The notes: generated from the letters alone by a model not told the origin. 64,000 nucleotides of DNA from Cyanoderma ruficeps (GCA_008694505.1 VZDJ01007749.1:1788135-1852134), one strand, 5' to 3'; counted from the first letter of the stretch, positions 49,717 through 62,164 are shown. Made by a program: numbers and translations.

Positions 49717-49957
49717 ATGGGGGGGCTCCTTAGGGGCAGCCCGGAGCCGGGACCCGCCAGCAGCGGCAGCAGCAGCGCCGGCGGCCGCTTGGCCCTGCTC
49801 TGGATAGTCCCGCTCACTCTCAGCGGCCTCCTTGGGGTGGCGTGGGGCGCCTCCAGTTTGGGCGCTCACCACATTCACCATTTCCACGGCAGCAGCAAAC
49901 ATCATTCAGTGCCTATCGCTATCTACAGGTCACCGGCTTCCTTGAGAGGCGGACACG
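49717..49957 (+). CDS. NRXN1: Neurexin-1-beta, first coding exon (partial CDS)
   Basis: Neurexin-1-beta is a presynaptic single-pass membrane protein that binds neuroligins, LRRTMs and cerebellins across the synaptic cleft. This exon gives 80 codons plus one base. Residues 1-23 are a Gly/Ser/Pro-rich start, residues about 24-44 a hydrophobic signal peptide core ([16 protein letters not shown]), and cleavage is expected after VAWG. From residue 45 comes the beta-specific histidine-rich segment ([14 protein letters not shown], then SSKHH) ending [10 protein letters not shown], which I recognise as the vertebrate NRXN1-beta N-terminus. The start is the first in-frame ATG after a stop at 49558-49560, with A at -3 and G at +4. 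The coding frame leaves in phase 1 at a GT donor, exactly where the family splices to the shared sixth LNS domain. The N-terminal residues before the signal core differ from the poly-Gly stretch of mammals. The remaining exons are outside the window. Confidence 0.96.
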
Positions 49958-49963
49958 GTGGGT
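49958..49963 (+). other. NRXN1: Splice donor of the NRXN1-beta first exon
   Basis: The sequence CACG followed by GTGGGT places the GT at 49958-49959. The exon ends one base into a codon, so the first base G joins the next exon to make the Ala expected after the RGGH motif in known NRXN1-beta. Position and phase both match the family junction. The genomic frame stays open past this site to a TAG at 50515-50517, but that extension is Arg/Pro/Gly-rich intron translation. Confidence 0.92.
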
Positions 49964-51508
49964 TCGGGTGCCGCTCGGTCCCTGCGCGGTCGGGGGCGCG
50001 CCGCCCCGCAGAGGTCAGGCGCGGGCTGCGGGATCCCGCGGGCCGGGGCTGCGGCGGCGCTCGGGGAGAGGACGAGGAGCACGGCGGAGAAGGAAGGGCT
50101 GGGCTGCGGAGCCGGGCCCTCCGGGAGCCCCGTCGGGCGGGGTCCGAGCCCGTCCCGCCGCTCCCGGTGGGGCGGGGGACTCGGCCGGTCCCGGCCGGGC
50201 GGGGGATGCTGCCGGGGCCGCCGGGCATCCCTTGGGGCCGGCGGCGTGCCCGTGCCGTGCGCCCCGCGGGGTCGCTGCGGGGTCCGCGGGCGCGGGGCAG
50301 GCGCTGGAGCGGAGGCTCTCCCGCACCCCGCCGCTCCCTGCCCCGCCGCAGAGGGAGCCGCTTGGAAAGCCCAGCCCGGAGGCGCCCGGAGCTGCGGCCC
50401 CCGGCTGTGAGTGCCCCGCCTCGTTTTATCCCCCTCCCCGTCCCCTCCCTGCCCCGGTGCGGGGACACACGCCCGGGGCAAGCCGCCCGCACGGCGGAGG
50501 TAGGGCAGGGTGCTTAGGGACCTCGGTGCGGAGCGAGGGGCGGGGAGGGAGCCGGTGCGCTGCTTAAACCGCTGGTGATGATGCTGCTTCCAGTTCATTA
50601 CCTTGGTCGAAAGTCGATGAACTAAAGCAAAGGTCAGCTCATTATGCTGGGGATCGGGGGAGCGGTAAGCGCTGAGACACTGAGGGAGGGAGGCGATGCC
50701 CACTGTAGCGGGCAGCAAAGGGACAGACATGAAATTCTTTCTAGGTGCAAATACATTTTTCTTAAGAACGACAGTGCTCCGGTAGTTAGTTTCTGAAGTG
50801 ACAGGAAGCTGCTTCAGTGCCTTTTGGAGAGCCCCTTGCAGTTCTCTTTCTTTTTGCACGCAGACTTGTGAAAACCTGCACATCGATACATGCAGAATAA
50901 GTGTGCATACATATGTTCAGTAGTACCAAAAGCTGTCACAGAAAGCGAAACACCAGACTGTGTTTGAAGGATTTAAAGCCTCCCTTTGTCTCCGAGGGAG
51001 GAAGAGAAGATAAAGAAACCCCCTAGTTGGTTTCTGATTAGATTATACAGCTTCATTCTTCATTTTCTCATCTTGCCTTGCTTCATTTGCTTGGCCATGC
51101 GATTCATTTATAGGCTTTGCAAAGTAGAAACCAGATCTTGTACTTAACCTTTGCTTCTCTGTGCAAGATGACCTAGTTGCAGGCACGAGGTAGTTAGGAA
51201 TTGCTGGATTTTTTCCAGTGATTAACAATGCTGGTATTGGTGGAAACGGTAGCATCGTTTACCTGAAAATTCCCACTGTGTGCTAAATACCCTTTGATAC
51301 ATAACTGCTAGAAAAGATGAAGTGCACAGAAATGCCTCTTCCCAAGTATTTGGTTATTTTTGAAAAACTTATATGGCTGGTCTAATTAAAAACAAAACAA
51401 TCGCGAAATTCAGGCCACCACTCTTCTCTGTAGTGCACTTGAGGCAGTGCAAGATTGAGAATGCTGCATGTTCTGTAATGTATGTGCTACAGGGGAGAAC
51501 TAAAGATG

Positions 51509-51543
51509 TATGTGTGTGCACATATATATATATATATGTATAT
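51509..51543 (+). repeat. TG/TA compound microsatellite
   Basis: A short TATGTGTGTG run passes through CACA into about nine TA units and ends TATGTATATG. It lies in the beta first intron. Confidence 0.85.
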
Positions 51544-52158
51544 GCTTATTATCATCTCAATTTCTGCCCATATGGGCATATCATGGAGGGGCTTGCTATT
51601 CATTTGAGGGATGACTAAAAAGATGAGAGGGAAAGAAACATGATTGTAGAGGTACCAGCTACAATTCCTTAGAAAGTATTTTAAAATCACACCTTTTGCC
51701 AGTTTTTGAAAACGTTACTTTGGACCCAGTCAAAGGGTGATGTGTAAAAAGGCAGGTTTCTCAGAAGAAATAAGTCTTGTTAAAGAAAATGAAATATGAA
51801 GAGGTGGAGCTGCTACTTAAGGACTTCATAGGGAAGCCCAGGAGCCTCTCCAGAAGTTAAGAACTGATTTTATGAAAAGAGGAATGTTCTCTGTCATAAG
51901 GTGGCATTTCAGAATGTTTACTTGATAGCTAAGTGTCTTTGCTTTCCTGTGTTCTTAAGAAATTCTGCTATCTGACAGCATTTTAAAACATTTAATTCTT
52001 TTCATTATTAATTCTTCAGAGAGATGTTCCCATTTGCTTCTGTACACCTGACAGAAGCATTTCTGTCTCAGGCTGAGCAGTGTTGGACACAGTTCCTGTG
52101 GAGCCCAACACTGCATCTTTAAGCATCCTTCAGAGGGAACTGGGTGAGGGAGAAGGGA

Positions 52159-52183
52159 GTGTGTGTGTGTGTGTGTGTGTGTG
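52159..52183 (+). repeat. (GT)n microsatellite
   Basis: Twelve uninterrupted GT units follow GGGA and precede GCTTGCTCC, in the beta first intron. Confidence 0.95.
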
Positions 52184-53248
52184 CTTGCTCCTTACCTGCT
52201 CTTCTCCAGTGTCCTTAGCCCCTGCTGACCTAGCCAGGTGGGAATTTGCTTCTCAGGCTTGTATCCTTCAACCTTAGCTCCATTCAGTTTTGCAGGTATT
52301 TTGTGGTGGTCTAATATGATTGTAAATAAAAAATTGCAGTTTTTATGGTGACGTCATAGCGGATTTTTTGTTTCTTTGTCAGCTTTTTGTACCATCTTAC
52401 CTGCTAAAAGTAGAAAAGAGCTTTTAGGGCAGGTCAATTAGTCGATCCCAAATGGAAGCATTGCTCTCTAATATGGTGAATTAGAAGTGTGAAAGAAAGG
52501 AGCTTTGTTCAGGCACTCAATAAATGTCACCACAGCCCTCAGACATCCACACCCTTCCCCTTTAGCCCTGGCACTGGCTAGTCCTGACACCCCCACCCTC
52601 TTGGGTTTGATTTTTTAAATCTTTCAGTTTTCCTTGAGCCAACACAATTTCAGCTAGTAGTATAAGCAAAGCCAAAAGCTCAGCATGGTTGGATTTCTTC
52701 CACTTCTTTAAAAAGACCAAACCATGATCTTGCTGCTAATATTCTCATCAGGTAATTTTGCTGGGATTTTGGTTGGTAGTGTGATCTCATGTGGACAGTA
52801 TTGTGCCTCACAGAGGCATAAACAGAATCCCAACCAAGCAATTAGCTCACCATATTAGACAAAAAATAGTTCAGCACACAGTCTTTTAATACACTAAAAG
52901 TCAAAATTAAACATCTTTCAAGCCTGACCAAATGATTGTTCAGTTTTGCTTTCTGACTCTTATTAAACTCAGGTGAAAGATGGGTGAAAGATTTGAAAGT
53001 TTAACCACAGGAAGGAATAAGAAAATAATTCTGTGGATCACGATATTAACAATGTGAGGAGAAGTACTGAGAAGTAAAAGATTAATGTTCATACATTTAA
53101 ATCATACATCGCTCAGCCCTCACAGTGGTCTCTTTTAGTATATGGTTTATTTGATGGTTTATGTCTTCTTGATCCATGTAAGAAGGTGGCTATTGCTTTT
53201 GTTAGAGCTGTATCTGCCATGGTCTGGGTTTTCGTTTGTTTGGTTATC

Positions 53249-53281
53249 TTTTTTTTTTTTTTTTTNTTTTTTTTTTTTTTT
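53249..53281 (+). repeat. Poly-T run with an N
   Basis: A T homopolymer of about 32 bases is interrupted by one N at 53266, so length is uncertain. It could be the reverse complement of a retroelement tail, but no element body was recognised beside it. Confidence 0.85.
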
Positions 53282-56200
53282 AGGTAGATAGAACAGTTCA
53301 TGCTCTAGATTACAAAAGCAAGGCTGTTCCATGGCAAAGCCCATAAAAATGAAAGGAGTTACAGCTTCCTTGGTAACTATAAATGAAGAAAGGCTATTTC
53401 TTTAAGAATCCAGAGACATGATAGGTCATGTGTGAAGGGAAAATTGCATGTTGAATATGTTAAAAGTACAGCCATATGGATGGCTGTCATCATCCCCATT
53501 CACTCCTGCCTTCCTGCAAACACTTCTTTGTCCACACTTTTATGGCTCCCCAATTCAGTTTACCAAATGACAAGTACAGTGTGTCCACTTCTGATTGCTT
53601 CTTCTTTCTGTGCTCTCAGGATCTTGTTGAGGCTAAATACAAACTGATTCTGTTTTGGTTTTGTTTTGTTGTTCTTGTTTTGTTTTTTTTTAATTTGTGG
53701 GAATAGGAACCAGGAGGTGAACAATGAAATCTGCAATGTCAGTATGTGCATGTGCTTGGAAAGAAAAGTCAAAAATGGGGAAGGAATAGGGCCTGCATGC
53801 CCACCGGCAGAACAGAAGGAGCTGAGTTCTGTGTGTAGTAGGGGTTGTGCACTTAAGAACCTGAGTTAACTTGGTGACAGAAGAGTTTTGACTCAATGAG
53901 GCTTAGGACCAACATGTGGGCCAGTGGCTTAGGAGGAGCAGAGACAGTCTGAAGTAAACAGAATGGGCTTCTGGGAGCAGATCTCAAGAATGTGGCAGTT
54001 TGGGTTGGTGCTAGGGACCTTTGTGGTGGAATAGTAGAGGGATTTAGGCGATTGAGTTTCAGCAGCCAAGTTCCTGAGCAGGAGGAATGGGTTTGTGCAA
54101 AATGGGAGTTTTGAGGAGTAAAAGTTGGCATGTTTTGGAGCTGAGAGCTGAGGATGGTGTGTTACCACAGCACATCCACTCCTCCAGTGTTTTCCATCCA
54201 GAGCATGATGAGGCAGCAGGGACACACATATTGATCTCCCACTCCTGAGCTAGGCCAGCTTCTTCCAGGCTCTGCTTCGCCATTATTGGCAGAGCTCATG
54301 CACTGGATTCACCCAAATGATGTTCCTTTGGAGAGACTTCGGCAGCAAAGTCACCAGCTCACTGCTGCTGGACTACAAAGCAGCCTGGTCAGGCAGCCCT
54401 TGTTCAGGGAAGATGCCTGTTGAGCTCCACAGGAGTTTTCACCAAATAAGAACTGCAGGGCTAGAATTGCAGCAGGGCAGTGAAATAATTTATACCACCA
54501 TTGCGAATCATATGACCCAGACAACTTTGAAAGATGTCCCTATGATGTGTAGAAAACATTTTATTTTTGTAAGAAAATCCCAACTTATTAGTGTAGGTAA
54601 AAATAATTTTATGGCCTTTTATTTTTTTTTAATATACTGGAATTGTTATTTTGGTATATAAAGGTAATAAACCAAATAGTTTTATGGATTAGGGTAAATG
54701 AGATGACATTTTTTGGTTACAATGTGCTTATGTTGCAGAAAAGAGTTATATTTTAATTAAAACATCAAATGTAAATGTTTCCAGATGTTCAAGCATTGTT
54801 ACTCAGTGTGATGTTAGAGGTAGAGGTGAAAAAGTCTCATTTTCTTCTTATAATTGCCTTTTTTTAATGTTATTTCAAACCTGTTTGTATATCACAATCT
54901 TTTAAAGTGCCTCCTTTTCATTCACAGATTTTCTAGTGCATACTGGTTCTCCTGCTCTGAGTACTTCTTACACAAAACATTTAGACATTTCAGGTTTTAA
55001 GACTGTAAAGCATAGTAGCTTTCTCAATGTCTTTAAATTACATAAATTTTATATCCCTTTCAAAATTTCCAATATGCTCCATCGGTTATTATCCCCATCA
55101 GCTGCCAAAGTATTAACATCAGTTGGAATGGAATGAATAACAAAGCAATTTCAGTCAGCATAGTGGTTAATTGGCTGTGCAGTTGGATATGCATATTAGG
55201 AAGTGGGGTTTCTATATTATTATTTCTGTCAGTATGGCTTGTCAAGGAGGCACACAGTCTTCAGCAGGACTGGGGACAGTCTGCAGCACTGTAATCAAAA
55301 GTGGAATGTTGCCCATGGATTTCTGATAAGCATCTTTATACAAGTCCCACTGCCTTGGTACATGCATAGCTATTGATTGACTGGGGTGCCTTTACAAGAG
55401 CTAAATAAATAACAATGCTGTTGTGACTTATCAACAACACCACTTTTGCCTCAGCCTGTGGTAACCATGTTTTTTAGATTTAAAACATGTCTATTGTCTT
55501 TTAATCAAATACTGTTTGAAACAAGTTATCAGAAGAAATTAATTTAGCATTCAATGCAGTGTACTTCCCACTGTTTCTAATTTTCACAGATGGATTTTTT
55601 TTTCTGATAGTGAAAAGTTGACTTGGCTTTAAGGGAAATTTCCTTCTGTCTCTTCATTTTACTCCAAGGGAGAACACTGTAGACAAAACTACTATGCCCA
55701 GTGTGATTTAAGTACAACCAATTCTGCAGTTCTAATATTTTCTCCCCTTTGTCACCCAGATGGTCATTACTATGGTAAATCAGTCTTGATTATTGTGATT
55801 TCCATGGATCACATAGTTTAGTTCACTGAAGTTTATCTTTTGTCTTTATTTGGTCAAAGTTTGCAGTAGTTCTTAACCTTTGTGAGTAATCAAGATGACA
55901 TTGCTGACCTCTTTCTTGTCTTTCCCCAGACTCAGTTAATTTATCTTTCTGTGATTATGTTTGATGTCCTCATGTCTATCGCAGTATCTGTAATGCATTT
56001 TTCTAAGCTAACAACTTCCTTTCTAGTTTGTAAATACAGTGTAGGCAGAGCTGATAGATCTTGCTGTGATAATAAGCTGACTTGTGAATGTAGCTGTGAT
56101 TATGAGGAGAATGGAATAGTCTAATTTGATGAAAGAAAGTTTATTATAAACACTGTTCCATAAAATTGAAAGCAACAAACATAGAGGGGTCATGTGCTTT

Positions 56201-59200
56201 CCATCATTTGGATATTATTTTCCTTCTCAATAGCTACATGGATGTCTGGAAGGGCCTTCCCTGCCTGTTTCTCATGACTTTATATACATTTGTGCGCAGG
56301 CACGTGCATGCTCTTACATGTCACGGTTGCTCCATGATAATGAAAAATAGTCCATAGTGGTGAGTTGAAAAAGAGAGAGTTTCTCTAAGAGTTGAAAACA
56401 TTAAAAAACTACTCAGTGACAATAGCCATTAACCATAGATGCAACTTGTCAGAACAATAGAATTAATTATTCCTTTTCTCCTCAAGTGACTGAAAAAATG
56501 AGCCAGAGAAATAAAGTGGGAAAGAAGGAGGGAAGAAAAAGTGCTGCTGGATGTCACTCCATAGGACTCGGTTAAGTTGGTAGGGAGGGTGCCTTGCTTA
56601 GAGGTAGTCATCATCTCTGCCCCATGATTATTGAATGACTGTAAAAAAATAATTCTGGATTTCTGAAAGCATTGAAATGGTCAAATCCACCAAAACAGCC
56701 AGATTAAGGGTAAAATTGGCTCATGCACTCTAGGTGGCCTAAGAGTCAAAAAGCTTGCTTTCCTGGGGCTGGTTGACAAAGAAAGTGTGCATATACAATA
56801 AATACATGGTATCTTAAACCTCAGGAGGCCAGACAAGGTTGGAGCTGAGGCAGGGTTTACCTGGAGGGGTGAGGAATGTACATAGTTGTTTCTTTGCTTG
56901 TTTGTTTGTTTGTTCCTCATATTTGAATTGTAAGTGGCACAAGGACTAGTCCTCCTTTAAGATCCATAGCTAGGTATATCCCAAAGAGCTTCCTGCTCAA
57001 ACATGGAGAGATAGAGGCTCAGCAACAGAAAATTTGCTCAGGTCCTTTTGGTGTTCAAGGTCCTTAGCAGGGGGTGCCCTTGGACAACTACTCCAAAATG
57101 TTGGAAGTGTTAACTCTTTGTTTATCCTCTCTTGTACTGCAGCTGTACATGCAAAGAAATGTCAACAAGCTTCTAAAGCAAGTTGACTGCTTTCTAAATG
57201 TGTTCTTTTATCCCTGAATATCTGCAATTGAGTTAGGGCTTCTCAAATTTACTTAATTAATGCAGCTCATCTGCATTTGTAAAATAAAGAAGAACAGAGA
57301 ATGACTAGACATGGAGAAATTTCAAAAAACATGAGAAAGTTTCTCTACCTTGAAGAAGAATCAGATACAGTTTTAATCCATGTTTGCATTGCTGAATCAC
57401 CAGAGTTGGTTGTGTTTCTCAGTGATAGCAGCTCTAGAGCCCTGGGAAGTAGGTGGAGAGGAGATGGGGACAAATTGCCAGGGGTGTGGCTCCTCTTGAC
57501 TGAACAGTGGAAATGAAACAGCACGAAGAAATGGAGTGCTACAAAAGGAACTGTTTCTAATCATTGGCCCAAGCCTGATTTGATTTTATTGAGGTCAAGC
57601 CCAAAATTTCCACTTCATGACCTGATTTGTTTTGCCTCTGTCAGACACAATGTGTCTCAAGCACACAGTGCTTCTGTCGTGGTCCCCCTCCCTAAAACAA
57701 TGCTGCCCAAACTGTGAACAAAATGTTGCAAATAATAATGCAAACACGTGTATTTTTGAAAATTTTGATGCAGTTAGTGGATTGCTTCACTTTATTTCAC
57801 ATGACAAGAATTATGAGGGAGCTTTCAGCAAATATAATGAATTGCCATATTTATGGAAAACATATGAGCATGAATTGAATCATGCCGTTATTTTAGATTT
57901 GTATAGTCAGTGCCCACAGAGAGGAGTTTAGAAGTTGTGACAAAACAACAGATGTGAGATTAGCCCCTTTGGCTGTGTCTAAATGGATGCGTCCTTAAAT
58001 CCTGGTGTCCCAGTTGGTCAGAACATTCTGTGGCGCTCATCCAAGCCCCATCTTTCTGCTCATCCTCTTCTCAGGCTGGTTTGTGTTTGCAGTTTGCCTT
58101 GCTGAGGATTTTAAATCTGCCTGGGGCATGCACCCCAGCCCTGGCATTCAGAGCAGCTCTCAAATACTGCTGTTCATTACTCTAAAAAAAAAAAAAAAAG
58201 CTGTGAATGTCCTCTTCCTAAATAACCTATTATCTCAAGTGAGGCTAAATAAAACACTACATGGGCAAGTGAAGGTGAGGGTAAAGTCTACAGTCATTTT
58301 ATTGCTTGAAAGTTTTTCCAAGCAACTTTTTATTTCTTGGAAATTCTACTTAATTTGTGGGAGTATGACTGTTGCTGTTGTACCTCATCAGTTAGATGAC
58401 TTTATTTTTCAAGTCCTATGTCTTAGAAACTTGCAATATGGGGTCGTTGAAAATTGTTGGCTAGAAGGTGTTATGTATGAGGGTACTTAGGCCAAATGAT
58501 CATTTTGCCTGTACTGACTTCTAATAGGGACCCAGTCAAACGCTAAGATCAAAGCCAGAACTAATTTTGTAATGATGGCTTAATTTTTGTAACATTTTCT
58601 CACATTAGCTCTTGAAGCTTCTTTTCTCCACTCAGCACACTTTGACAGCTTCAGCTGTTGCCTGACAGGAGTATAGTAAAATCCACTGCATGGCATTTAG
58701 AGGGAGAACTTATTGAAGAAAGAATAGTAGCAACATTATTTTACAACAACAGCATCAAAACCAAACATCTGATTGTGAGATATTTGACTTTCTTACTGTG
58801 CAAAACATTGCAAAACTGCAGTTAGGCATGCAGATAAGAGGAATTGTTAGTCTGCTAAGAACAGTGGCCTGTAAATGCCTAACCCAGACGCTTAAATTTC
58901 AGTAGCAACTGGCAGTGGTTTTGCCAGTTGTATCATTATCTGAATGAAAATGCAGCTCCCACATGAGTGTGCAGAAGCTTAGTTTCAAAGAGCCTGAGGT
59001 CAGCAGAGGTAAATAATTAAACTGGGAAAAAACATGTGATGTATCTTCTACATATCAATAGAGGCAGCTATTGATGCTGATATAAATCACAAGTGACTCA
59101 CCTGAAGATTCCTGAGACCCTATCTGTTCCTTGCTCTTGTAGGATAACATTTCCATGCCAGGGAACTTACAGACTTGGGAAAGGTGGTTTCAGTGAAATC

Positions 59201-59775
59201 AGTATATCCTATATTGGTTTTGCTGGCATTTGAGATAGGGGCAAATGTCAGTGTTTCAGTACAAGGTCACTGCTGGAGATGTGAGAAAGATTTATCCTAG
59301 GCTGGTCATAGCAGCAGTGGTGTGAGTAAATAAATAGGTAAGGATTTTACAATTTTTTTTTTTTTTTTTTTGTTTCAAGTCAAGTTTCATTAACTTGAGC
59401 TCAGCTGGATATTTGATAATCACTCTCTTCCTTATTTCCTTCTTCCAAGTGTAATTAATTGAAATGGAAGAAAGATGGAAAAAAATGTATGTAATCTAGG
59501 AGTAAATTGACATGTGGATGCAGTGTGTGGTGGTACTTTTTCTTCTGTAGGGGTCAGTTAATTGATAAAGTATAGTTTGGAGAAAAAGGAAGATCAGAGG
59601 GAGAAAATGAGCAGACATTATTGCTCAATGAGACTTAGTGTGAATGAGCTCAAATTCGCTAAAAACCTCTGTTTCTGTCATGTGGAAAACTTGCACATGT
59701 GTTAACCCTTGTCCTGCAAATGCACTGGTGTCTCTCCAGTGATGCTGCCTGTCTTGGCACAGGCTTGTCTGGAAT

Positions 59776-59828
59776 GGTTATTCCTGTTTCACAGAGAGGA
59801 GCTGAGACACAGTGAATCAGCTTTGCAT
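59776..59828 (+). mobile_element. Possible MIR SINE core remnant
   Basis: TTATTCCTGTTTCACAGAGAGGAGCTGAGACACAGTGAATCAGCTTTGC resembles the MIR core around TTACAGATGAGGAAACTGAGGCACAG followed by a short spacer and CTTGC. The similarity covers only about 50 bases and stops, so chance is possible. Confidence 0.28.
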
Positions 59829-61273
59829 TCATCTCCTCTTGAATGACTCAAAGAAATCACACACTGGCCAGATTGGCCACCTGAAACTTCCCTCTGTGTC
59901 CCTTGTGCACTTGCCCGTGATGTAAGAGCCGTATCTGGGGCATGGCCAGAGTGTGTAACACCCTGCTCTCCACTGGCACAGCTTAGAGCAGATTCCATGC
60001 TGGCTCAGCGTGTGCCAGGCTCCAGTCATCCTGAAGTGAGCAATTCCTTGGGCAGGGCTCCTCCCGCTGCTGCGTGTCAAACCAAAACCAGCACAGCACA
60101 GGTTAAGGATTATTCTGCTCTGCCTTTGCTTGTCCTTGTTAATGAACAGCCCTGTGGTTTTTCCCAGGAATACTCACAGCCTTGGCTACCTGAATGTGAA
60201 AAGCATCTTTCCATAAGTCACACAACAGCCTGGAATGGGAAAAGGAATGAAAGACTCGAGTTCTGTGTTGCTGGTTCTTTCCCTTGTGTTGTGCTAGTGC
60301 TAAGATCCAGGAGCATTAAAACAATGTCCTAGTTACTGACCAAATGCCACCCTTCCTTTACTGTGTCGTCACACTGTGGAATTCACAGAAATGACATGTG
60401 GGAAAAAAAAAAAAAACAAAACAGAAAAAGGGCTATGCAAAAACATGGGGAGAGGTCAAGAAGAAAAGGAAAATGAGTTGAGCAGACATCATGCCTTTGT
60501 TTAAGATAAACAGACGTATTTTTTCCCTGTGAAAAGTTGTGTTTCCCTCACCCCCTCCCCAGTGAGTAACTCCACAGTTATCTGGTTTGATTTTTATAGA
60601 GGTACTGTAATTATTTTGGATGTAGAAAAGGGCTAAAATATGGATCTTTGTGTGTGCCAGAACACCAAACTTTAAACTCTCATGCCACCATATGTGATTT
60701 TTGCCTGTCTTTTGGTATAAGTCAAATCTTTCCAAACTCCCCATCATTGCTTGCATTTTTGCACCCATAAGAGGGGCAGTTCCTTTAAATATTGTCCTCT
60801 GCTTGTCTTGTAATTACAGTTGTTCATGGTATCTGATGTCTATTAAGTGAGAAGGGCAGTCATAATGCATTGAGTCAAGATTTGAACTGGTGGTTTCACG
60901 TCCTGTCATTTTGTTTTACAGATACTCTTTGCCATTTAAATGTTCCTTCTCCATGTAATCGCTCTGGATATTTGAATGTTGACATCAGTAGGGAAAGTAT
61001 TTTCTCTCAGTTCCACAAGTGAATGTGAATGAGGTGAGGATTTCATTCAATGAAGACAGCTTTGTTGAAAAAGATTAGTTACTTTCATTTACTGTTAGCA
61101 TAATTAGCAGTTCATAAGAATGATTTCACAGGCCATTTTTTTGTGACAATGACCAAGGCAAGGCTTTCTAGATTGCAGTGAGAATGTCTGATTTACCATG
61201 ATACCCACAGACATGAAGAGTCAGCAGTCACAGAGAGGTCAGCAGTAGCTTTCTTTCATAATTTTATTTTTCT

Positions 61274-61348
61274 CTTTTCTTTTCTTTTCTTTTCTTTTCT
61301 TTTCTTTTCTTTTCTTTTCTTTTCTTTTCTTTTCTTTTCTTTTTTCTT
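61274..61348 (+). repeat. Pure (CTTTT)n pentanucleotide tract
   Basis: About 14 nearly perfect CTTTT units form a 70-75 base all-pyrimidine strand with a purine complement, flanked by T-rich sequence on both sides. It is the longest perfect microsatellite in the window and is likely to vary in length between individuals. It also has the strand asymmetry needed for triplex (H-DNA) formation, although mirror symmetry is only approximate. Confidence 0.95.
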
Positions 61349-61999
61349 TATAGTATGTCATGTAGCATGTCTTTTATTTCTAATCTTAGTGGATGTTACA
61401 GTTTTTAATATTCGTATTTTGGAGGCATCTAGAAATTTCAGTCAGAGGTTGTGAGCCCATTGTGCTAAGCAGATGGATTGAATAGAAAAAGACAAGAAAG
61501 CTGAGGAAATAATCACTCTTTACTGCTGACAGTACTCTCCAGGGTAGGTTTCAAAATAGCTCAAGAGCTGTGTAAAATTAATAAGCTGTTCCCCATGTAC
61601 TGAAATCCTCTTTCATATTACACTGGCATGAGGGATCTCTGTAGAGAGGAGGGGCTGCAAATAAGATTTGCAAGATTACGGGGCTGAAGATTGTCCCTAA
61701 AAGTCCAGATTTTACTGAATGCACACTAAAAATATGTACCGAAGTGTCCTGGATGGAACTTGTCCACTACAAATTATCTGCATTGATGAAGTCTGTTTAG
61801 TCTCTCAGAGCAAGGTTTATTGGGCATAAAATTCAAATCAGTGTCCTTTTGTTTCTTTGTCATCTTTATAACTTTCTTCACTCATAGCAGGAAGACATGA
61901 GAAATCAGGTAGCATTACTCTTATCTAACAGAAATGTAATATCAATGAGATATTTTAGTAGATTTTGGAGGTACTAGGTCATTTTGTATTCTGTGATAT

Positions 62000-62164
62000 A
62001 GAAAGATGTTTTCTCAAGCTCTAGATTCGTGATGTGGTATTAAGTTTTAATTTTGTGAGGCATTTTTAAAATGTTTTTTTTTTATACAATATAGTTTTGG
62101 TACATATATGCAGTAGAAAAACTAAAAATAAAGATGTAGCACTGANAAAAAAAAAAAAAAAAAA
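62000..62164 (+). pseudogene. Possible 3' end of a retrocopy (AATAAA plus poly-A)
   Basis: AATAAA at 62127-62132 is followed after about 14 bases by an A run to 62164 (first base read as N). That spacing is the hallmark of a cleaved and polyadenylated mRNA copied back into the genome. The preceding sequence is AT-rich like a 3' untranslated region. No parent gene, coding remnant or target-site duplication could be recognised, and the left edge is arbitrary. A chance A run downstream of a hexamer is the alternative. Confidence 0.3.

Larger units (their letters stand above)
47440..50570. promoter_or_regulatory. CpG-rich island over the NRXN1-beta promoter
   Basis: The composition switches near 47.44 kb from AT-rich intron to a GC- and CpG-rich domain and switches back near 50.57 kb. 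Density is highest at about 47.45-48.5 kb and 49.59-50.56 kb, with a less CpG-rich saddle at about 48.5-49.1 kb that includes an AT stretch (48.99-49.02 kb). It covers the beta first exon and the start of its intron, including GGGCGGGG-type boxes near 50.17 and 50.53 kb. This is what an island promoter of a brain gene looks like. No TATA box was identified and the transcription start cannot be fixed from sequence. Long open frames in it on both strands are a by-product of low stop-codon density. Confidence 0.85.

Noticed and set aside
49930..50883. 317-codon minus-strand open frame overlapping the beta exon and its intron
   Set aside because: Composition is driven by GC content and it is antisense to a well-supported coding exon. 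No start context, domain or splice structure supports it.
57003..57062. GAGATAGAGGCTCAGCAACAG..., loosely like a MIR core
   Set aside because: Similarity is shorter and weaker than at 59776-59828 and could be chance.
58005..58199. Open frame followed by a 16-base A run, possible tailed retroelement
   Set aside because: No polyadenylation hexamer before the A run, no known element or gene recognised, no duplication seen at the edges.
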